From positions 1 through 8,657 of the forward strand of contig JAFAEH010000090.1 of NCBI GenBank assembly GCA_023424135.1: a stretch of 8,657 nt of DNA, in the 5' to 3' direction. Below, piece by piece: positions 1 through 6,000 of this stretch (the stretch's first letter is position 1; the number at the start of each line of letters is the position of its first letter). This DNA comes from Actinomycetes bacterium. GTDB taxonomy: Bacteria; Actinomycetota; Actinomycetes; Actinomycetales; Cellulomonadaceae. Both the position numbers and the translations under genes were made by a program. The notes under the pieces are model-generated. The model did no database searches. It worked only from the letters and a program-made list of their open reading frames with translations, and was not told where the DNA came from.

Positions 1-1
1 G

Positions 2-1393
2 GGCAGCCTCGCGGTCGGCACCCTGCTCGTCGCGGTGGCCGTCGCGCTCGCGGGCGATCCCACGGCCGCCGGGCTCACGCAGGTCACCGCGGCGGGCGGC
101 CCTGCCGCTGGTGACGTCGGTGCGACCGGCCGCACGACGACGGTCACGGTCGAGGCCCAGGACATGCGGTTCGTGCCGGACCGGGTCGAGGTCCCCGCGG
201 GCGACCGCCTCGTCCTCGAGGTCGTCAACGTCGACGACACCGTGCACGACCTCGTGCTCGACGGCGGTGCGACGTCCGGCCGGCTCGCACCCGGCGCCCG
301 CGCGTCGGTCGACCTCGGCGTCGTCGGACGCGACCTGGCCGGGTGGTGCTCGGTCGCGGGCCACCGGCTCATGGGCATGACGCTCGACGTCGTCGCCACG
401 GGGGCCGCCGTGGCCCAGGGCGGCACGCCCGACCGTGGGACGCACGACGACCACGAGGTCCACCAGGGTGGTGCGGACGCGACGCCCGCGGCCGACCTGC
501 TCGACCTCATGGCCGCCCCGGACGACGCGTTCGCCGCCCACGACGCGACCCTGCCGCCCGTCGGGGCGGGGTCCACGCACCACGTCCGGCTCGAGGTCAC
601 CGAGCAGGTCCAGGAGGTCGCGCCGGGAGTCACGCGCACCGCGTGGACCTTCGGCGGCACCGCACCCGGGCCGGTGCTGCACGGGAGGGTCGGCGACACG
701 TTCGTCGTCACGCTCGCGAACGACGGCAGCCTGGGCCACTCGATCGACTTCCACGCCGGTGCGCTGGCACCGGACGACGTCATGCGGACGATCGAGCCGG
801 GGGAGGAGCTGACCTACACGTTCACCGCGACGCGCAGCGGGATCTGGATGTACCACTGCTCGACCATGCCCATGAGCCTGCACATCGCCAACGGTATGTT
901 CGGTGCCGTCGTCATCGACCCCCCGGGGCTGCCGGACGTCGACCACGAGTACGTGCTGGTGCAGTCCGAGCTGTACCTCGGCGCCCAGGGCGCCATGGCC
1001 GACGAGGGTGCGCTCACGGCGCAGACGCCGACCCTGCTGACGTTCAACGGGTACGCGAACCAGTACCGGGACCGCCCCCTGGAGGTCGCCGCCGGTGACC
1101 GGGTGCGCGTCTGGGTGCTCGACGCGGGGCCGAACCGGGCGTCGTCGTTCCACGTCGTCGGCGGGCAGTTCGACACCGTCTTCCGCGAGGGGGACTGGAC
1201 GCTGCGCGACGGGGGTACGACGGGCACCGGCGGCGCGCAGGTGCTCGCGCTGGCGCCCGCCGAGGGCGGGTTCGTCGAGCTGACGTTCCCCGAGGCCGGG
1301 ACCTACCCGTTCGTCACGCACGTCATGGGTGACGCCGAACGCGGCGCGCAGGGTCGGTTCGTCGTCACGGACCGGCACGCCACGGGCGGCTGA
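2..1393 (+). CDS. nirK: Membrane-anchored copper nitrite reductase with extra N-terminal cupredoxin domain (5' partial)
   Basis: Copper-dependent reduction of nitrite to nitric oxide, probably on the outer face of the membrane. The frame is open to the left edge, so the true start is outside the window; the GTG at 35 is internal to a hydrophobic helix (about positions 2-50) that looks like a membrane anchor. A first cupredoxin domain follows (about 140-405) with type-1 copper ligands His (245), Cys (347), His (362) and Met (377), spaced C-x4-H-x4-M. After a His/Asp-rich linker comes the two-domain NirK core (about 585-1380). It has the HSIDFH motif (type-1 His at 737, catalytic Asp at 746, type-2 His at 752), YHC (type-2 His 854, type-1 Cys 857), type-1 His 881 and Met 896. 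The active-site His of FHVVGG is at 1151 and the cross-subunit type-2 His at 1319. All expected copper ligands are present, so I take it as active. A generic multicopper oxidase is less likely because the NirK Asp and His pair are kept. Electron donor is not visible. Confidence 0.88.
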   Translation, partial: GSLAVGTLLVAVAVALAGDPTAAGLTQVTAAGGPAAGDVGATGRTTTVTVEAQDMRFVPDRVEVPAGDRLVLEVVNVDDTVHDLVLDGGATSGRLAPGARASVDLGVVGRDLAGWCSVAGHRLMGMTLDVVATGAAVAQGGTPDRGTHDDHEVHQGGADATPAADLLDLMAAPDDAFAAHDATLPPVGAGSTHHVRLEVTEQVQEVAPGVTRTAWTFGGTAPGPVLHGRVGDTFVVTLANDGSLGHSIDFHAGALAPDDVMRTIEPGEELTYTFTATRSGIWMYHCSTMPMSLHIANGMFGAVVIDPPGLPDVDHEYVLVQSELYLGAQGAMADEGALTAQTPTLLTFNGYANQYRDRPLEVAAGDRVRVWVLDAGPNRASSFHVVGGQFDTVFREGDWTLRDGGTTGTGGAQVLALAPAEGGFVELTFPEAGTYPFVTHVMGDAERGAQGRFVVTDRHATGG

Positions 1394-1421
1394 GCCCTGG
1401 CGTCGTGCAGGGGCGCGACCT

Positions 1422-1445
1422 CACACGGCGTCGGTGCGCCGTGTG
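1422..1445 (+). terminator. Perfect 9-bp stem, 6-base loop hairpin after nirK
   Basis: CACACGGCG (1422-1430), loop TCGGTG, then CGCCGTGTG (1437-1445). The stem is perfect and lies 28 bases after the nirK stop. There is no T tract behind it, so it would be a non-canonical terminator or 3' mRNA stabiliser of the kind common in high-GC actinobacteria; an operator for a dimeric regulator is an alternative. Confidence 0.4.
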
Positions 1446-1504
1446 CGCGGAACGTTCGCGATCGGTCACGTCGCCGCGCCTGCGGGTGAAACACGCGCTC
1501 CCTA

Positions 1505-1520
1505 GCGTCGTCGTCGACGC
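1505..1520 (+). other. Short hairpin in narK leader (6-bp stem)
   Basis: GCGTCG (1505-1510), loop TCGT, CGACGC (1515-1520). It overlaps the possible -10 element at 1503-1508. In DNA this GC-rich a 6-bp stem can arise by chance, so this is weak on its own. Confidence 0.25.
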
Positions 1521-1541
1521 CGGCACCACGCGGCGACGCCC

Positions 1542-1561
1542 ACCGGGCCCCCTGGCCCGGT
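1542..1561 (+). other. Hairpin in narK leader (8-bp stem, 4-base loop)
   Basis: ACCGGGCC (1542-1549), loop CCCT, GGCCCGGT (1554-1561), ending 49 bases before the narK start codon. If transcribed it would fold strongly in the 5' untranslated leader and could affect transcription read-through or ribosome access. No T tract follows, so it is not a canonical attenuator. Confidence 0.35.
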
Positions 1562-1599
1562 CCGACGCCCGCCCCCGCGCACCGCGCGGCCCGACGCCC

Positions 1600-1613
1600 G
1601 GAGGCATCCCGTG
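1600..1613 (+). promoter_or_regulatory. Ribosome binding site and GTG start of narK
   Basis: GGAGG at 1600-1604 sits six bases before GTG 1611. This decides the start of the transporter even though it gives a long N-terminal extension before the first membrane helix. Confidence 0.75.
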
Positions 1614-3041
1614 ACCCAGACCCCGACGACGCCCGCGCCTGACGCGCTCGCGTCCGCACCGACCCCGGCGACCGTCGCACCGCCCGACCACGGCCCCGGG
1701 GCCGTGGTCCTGACCCCACCCGGGACGACACCCGAGCTCGTGCGTCACCGCGGGCGCTGGCTGCACGGCTGGGACCCCGAGTCCGACGCGCAGTGGCGCA
1801 GCGTGGGCCGCGACGTCGCGCGGCGCAACCTGGTGCTGTCGATCGTCGCGGAGTTCCTCGGGTTCGCCGTGTGGGCGCTGTGGAGCATCGTCGTGCCCCA
1901 GCTGTCGGCGGCGGGCTTCGCGCTGAGCGCCGACCAGATGTTCTGGCTCATCGCCGTCCCGTCGCTGGTCGGCGCGACGCTGCGGATCCCGTACACGTTC
2001 GCGGTCCCGCTGTTCGGCGGCCGGAACTGGACCGTCGTGTCGGCGCTGCTGCTGCTGGTCCCCGCCGGTGCGCTCGCCTGGGCCGTCCAGCGTCCCGACC
2101 TGCCGTTCGGTGCGCTGCTGCTGGTCGCCGCCCTGGCGGGCGTCGGCGGGGGGAACTTCGCGTCGTCCATGGCGAACATCTCGTTCTTCTACCCCGAGCG
2201 GGAGAAGGGCCGGGCGCTCGGCCTGAACGCCGCCGGCGGCAACATCGGGACCGCCGCGGTGCAGCTCGCCGTCCCGCTCGTCATCGTCGCGGGTGCCGGT
2301 GTGCAGCTCGAGCGTGCGGGCTTGATGTTCGTCCCGCTCGCGGTCGTCGCGGCGGTCCTCGCCTGGCGGCTCATGGACAACGTCAGGGACGCGGCCGCCG
2401 ACCCCCGCGCGTACGGCTCGGCGGCCCGCGTGCGCCACACGTGGGTGATCTCGTTCGTGTACATCGGCACGTTCGGCTCGTTCATCGGGTTCTCGGGGGC
2501 CTTCCCGACGCTGCTGCGGAACCAGTTCCCGGAGGTGACGCTGTCGATCGCGTTCCTCGGTGCGCTCGTCGGGTCGGTCGCCCGGCCCGCGGGCGGGATC
2601 CTCGCCGACCGGTTCGGCGGGGCGCGCGTCACGGTCGTGTCGTTCGCGGTCATGGCGGCCGGGACGGTCGGCGCCGTCCTCGCGCTGCGCTCGGGGTCGT
2701 TCGGCCTGTTCTTCGGCTCGTTCCTCGTGCTGTTCCTCGCGACCGGGGCCGGCAACGGCTCGGTCTACCGGATGATCCCCGCGGTGTTCCGGCACGGCGC
2801 GGGCGACGACGCCGACCGGGCGCGCCGCGGCAAGGCAGCGGCGGGCTGCATCGGCATCGCCGGCGCCGTCGGTGCGCTCGGCGGGTTCCTCATCCCGCGC
2901 GGGTTCGCGGTCTCGACGACCGCGACGGGCGGGATCGAGGCGGCGCTGTGGGTGATCGTCGCGATGTACGCCGTCATGGCGGCGACGACGTGGGCGGTGT
3001 ACCAGCGACGCGGCGGCGCGTTCGGCGACGCCGTCATCTGA
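1611..3041 (+). CDS. narK: NarK-type nitrate/nitrite transporter (MFS, NNP family)
   Basis: A 476-residue inner-membrane carrier for nitrate uptake or nitrate/nitrite exchange. Residues 1-60 are a polar Pro/Thr/Ala-rich extension; the family fold starts around residue 66 with RDVARRNLVLS and the first membrane helix at about 74-96. Both nitrate-signature regions are present: G179-GGNFASSMANISFFYP and G381-NGSVYRMIP. The two substrate-binding arginines known from NarK fit R125 (in LRIPYTF) and R325 (in VARPAGG). Hydrophobic stretches agree with twelve helices, ending near residue 467. The start is GTG 1611, chosen for its GGAGG box. The stop TGA shares its A with the ATG of the nitrate reductase gene, so the two are very likely one transcript and translationally coupled. 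This pairing points to import of nitrate for that enzyme; whether it works as symporter or antiporter cannot be told from sequence here. Confidence 0.93.
   Translation: MTQTPTTPAPDALASAPTPATVAPPDHGPGAVVLTPPGTTPELVRHRGRWLHGWDPESDAQWRSVGRDVARRNLVLSIVAEFLGFAVWALWSIVVPQLSAAGFALSADQMFWLIAVPSLVGATLRIPYTFAVPLFGGRNWTVVSALLLLVPAGALAWAVQRPDLPFGALLLVAALAGVGGGNFASSMANISFFYPEREKGRALGLNAAGGNIGTAAVQLAVPLVIVAGAGVQLERAGLMFVPLAVVAAVLAWRLMDNVRDAAADPRAYGSAARVRHTWVISFVYIGTFGSFIGFSGAFPTLLRNQFPEVTLSIAFLGALVGSVARPAGGILADRFGGARVTVVSFAVMAAGTVGAVLALRSGSFGLFFGSFLVLFLATGAGNGSVYRMIPAVFRHGAGDDADRARRGKAAAGCIGIAGAVGALGGFLIPRGFAVSTTATGGIEAALWVIVAMYAVMAATTWAVYQRRGGAFGDAVI
1686..1709. repeat. Perfect 24-base palindrome inside narK codons 26-33
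   Basis: The half-site GACCACGGCCCC (1686-1697) is followed directly by its exact reverse complement (1698-1709). It covers exactly eight codons in frame (Asp26 to Val33), in the poorly conserved N-terminal extension. As mRNA it would form a 10-bp stem with a 4-base loop (or the full 12 bp as a DNA cruciform) about 75 bases after the start codon. It may be a dyad operator or a translation-controlling hairpin, or a chance product of GC-rich sequence. Confidence 0.6.
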
Positions 3042-6000
3042 TGACGGCGACCACCGCGGAGCACGACGGGCGCACGGTCGCGACGCAGGTCGCGACCGTG
3101 TGCTCGTACTGCGGCGTCGGCTGCGGGATCGTGCTCGACGTCGGCGAGGACGGGACCGTCCGACGCGCGAGCGGCGACCGCACGCACCCGTCGAACGCGG
3201 GTCGGCTGTGCACCAAGGGCGCGACGAGCGCGACCATGCTCGCGGCCGGCGGACGCCTGACCACCGCGCTGGTGCGACCCGAGCGCGGTGCCGCACCCGT
3301 CGCCGCGGACCTGGACGCGACCGTCGCGCACGTCGCGCACCGCCTGCGCGAGATCCTCGAGCGCGACGGACCGGACGCGATCGCGCTGTACGTGTCGGGG
3401 CAGATGAGCATCGAGGCGCAGTACCTGGCCAACAAGCTCGCCAAGGGGTTCCTGCGCACACGGTGGATCGAGTCGAACTCGCGGCTGTGCATGGCGTCGG
3501 CCGGCACCGGGTACAAGCTCTCGCTCGGATCGGACGGCCCGCCCGGGTCCTACGACGACCTCGACCACGCCGACGTGTTCCTGCTGGTCGGTGCGAACAT
3601 GGCCGACTGCCACCCCGTGCTGTTCCTGCGGCTGCTGGACCGCGTCAAGGCCGGTGCGCGACTCGTCGTGGTCGACCCGCGGCGCACCGCGACGGCCGAG
3701 AAGGCCGACCTGTTCCTGCAGGTGCGCCCCGGCACCGACCTCGCGCTGCTCAACGGGCTGCTGCACCTGCTGCTGGAGGCGGGTGCGGTCGACGACGCGT
3801 TCGTCGCCGAGCACACCGAGGGCTGGGACGCGATGCCCGGCTTCCTCGCCGACTACCCGCCGGACGTCGTCGAGCAGGTCACGGGCGTGCCGGCGGCCGA
3901 CCTGCGCGCCGCGGCCGCGCTGATCGCTGGCGCGGGGGACTGGGTGTCCTGCTGGACCATGGGACTCAACCAGTCGACGCACGGCACGTGGAACACGAAC
4001 GCGCTGGTCAACCTGCACCTCGCGACGGGCGCGATCGGGCGGCGCGGCAGCGGCCCGTTCTCGTTGACGGGTCAGCCCAACGCGATGGGCGGGCGCGAGA
4101 TGGGCTACATGGGCCCGGGGCTGCCGGGGCAGCGCAGCGTGCTCGACGCCGACGACCGCGCGTTCTGCGAGGACCTGTGGGGGCTGCCGCCGGGCACGAT
4201 CCGCGCCGACGGCGGCGGGACCGGCACCGTCGACATGTTCCGGCGCATGGCCGACGGCGAGATCCGCGCCGCGTGGGTGATCTGCACCAACCCGGTCGCG
4301 ACCGTCGGCAACCGGCGCACCGTCATCGAGGGTCTCGAGCGCGCCGAGCTGGTCGTCACGCAGGACGTGTTCGCCGACACGGAGACCAACGCCTACGCCG
4401 ACGTCGTGCTCCCGGCCGCGATGTGGTCGGAGGCCGACGGCGTCATGGTGAGCTCGGAGCGGACCATGACGCTGGCACGTCGGGCCCTGGCGGCGCCCGG
4501 CAGTGCGCTGCCGGACTGGCTGCTGATCGCGCGCGTCGCGACCGCGATGGGCTTCGCGGGATTCGCGTACTCCTCCTCGCAGGAGGTCTTCGACGAGCTG
4601 CGGCAGGCGAGCAACCCCCGCACCGGGTACGACCTGCGCGGCGTGAGCTACGAGCGGCTGCGCCGCGAGCCCGTGCAGTGGCCGTGCGCGAGCGCCGACG
4701 CCCCCGCGCGCAACCCGGTGCGCTACCTCAACGACGGGGTGCACCAGCCCCTGCTGGAGCACCGCGACGGCACCCGCCCGCGCCTGCGGTTCGCCACGGC
4801 GAGCGGACGTGCGGTCTTCCACGCGCGTCCGCACGTCGACCCCGCCGAGCTGCCCGACGACGACCACCCCTTCTGGTTCACCACCGGCCGTGTGCAGCAC
4901 CAGTGGCACACGATGACCAAGACGGGCAAGGTCCCCGCGCTGAACAGGCTCGAGCCGGGACCCTTCGTCGAGGTGCACCCGCAGGACGCCGCGCGGCTCG
5001 GCCTCGTCGAGCGGGCGCCCGTCGAGGTCGCGTCGCGCCGCGGACGTGCCGTGCTGCCCGTCGTCGTGACCGACCGCGTGCGTCCCGGCACGTGCTTCGC
5101 CCCGTTCCACTGGAACGACGTCTTCGGGGAGTACCTCGCCGTGAACGCCGTGACGAACGACGCGGTCGACCCGCTGTCGCTGCAGCCCGAGCTCAAGGCG
5201 TGCGCGGTCGCGCTGACGCCCGTCGCCGTCGTCGGGCACGACGGTGCGCCGCACGGCACGTCGGCGGACCTCACCCCCGGTGCGCAGGACCCGTCCGCGC
5301 CCGCCGTCGACGGTGCCGCGGCCGTGCGGGCGCTCGCGGCGCTCCTCGGCGTCGACGACGTGCCCGTGCCCGAGCTCGACGCGCACGAGCGCCGCTACCT
5401 CGCCGGGTTCCTCGCCGGCCTCGGACGCGGCCTGGACGGCACCCCCGTGCTGCCCGCGTCGGCGCCCGTGGGCGGCGAGCACGCCCTGTGGGTCGACGGC
5501 GTGCTCGCGGGCATGTTCTCGCGGTCGCCGTCGGCACCCGCGACGCCCGACCCCTGCGCGGCGCCGGCACGCACGGTGACCGTGCTGTGGGCGTCGCAGA
5601 CCGGGACGGCCGAGGAGGTGGCCCGGACCGTCGCGCAGCGGCTCGCGGGCGCGGGGTGCTCGCCGCACCTGCTCGCGATGGACGACGCCGTGGCCGACCC
5701 GCCGCGCAGCGGCGACCTCGTCCTGGTGACCAGCACGTTCGGCGACGGTGACCCACCCGACAACGGGAGTGCCTGGTGGGAGCTCGTCGCCGACCCGCAG
5801 GCGCCCACGTTCGGCGGTGCGCGGTTCGCGGTGCTCGCGCTCGGCGACCCGACGTACGACCGGTTCTGCGGTCACGGCCGGCGCCTCGACCACCGGCTCG
5901 CCGAGCTCGGCGCCCGTCGGCTCGTGGACCGGCTCGAGCGGGAGCCCGGCGACGACGACGCGGTGGACACCTGGGTCGGGGGCCTGCTGGCGGCGCTGTC

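Larger units (their letters stand above)
1394..1610. promoter_or_regulatory. nirK-narK intergenic region, probable narK promoter and leader
   Basis: A 217-base gap between two same-strand genes. It holds three GC-rich hairpins (listed separately) and an 8-base palindrome GAACGTTC at 1450-1457. A possible -10 element TAGCGT lies at 1503-1508, but no convincing -35 is seen at the right distance. The length of the gap and the hairpin just after nirK suggest that narK and the downstream reductase have their own transcript; this is inference. I could not find a clean FNR, CRP or GlnR site. Confidence 0.4.

Noticed and set aside
1422..1445. ANTAR (NasR/NasT) target hairpin because of its 6-base loop
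   Set aside because: The loop is TCGGTG; the A expected at the first loop position is absent, and the neighbouring hairpins do not have six-base loops.
1465..1492. Possible GlnR nitrogen-regulator box (GTCAC at 1465 and GAAAC at 1488)
   Set aside because: The half-sites are 23 bases apart instead of 11 or 33, and the intermediate half-sites do not match.
1793..3040. Upstream extension of the nitrate reductase frame through the whole of narK
   Set aside because: The translation in this part is low-complexity Arg/Gly/Pro-rich; the real protein starts at ATG 3041, followed shortly by the expected iron-sulfur cysteine motif.
2765..5893. A very long antisense reading frame (1042 codons) and another of 698 codons at 1365-3461
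   Set aside because: Both lie opposite well-recognised genes, have Arg/Gly/Pro-rich sequence with no domain, and are expected from stop-poor, GC-rich DNA.
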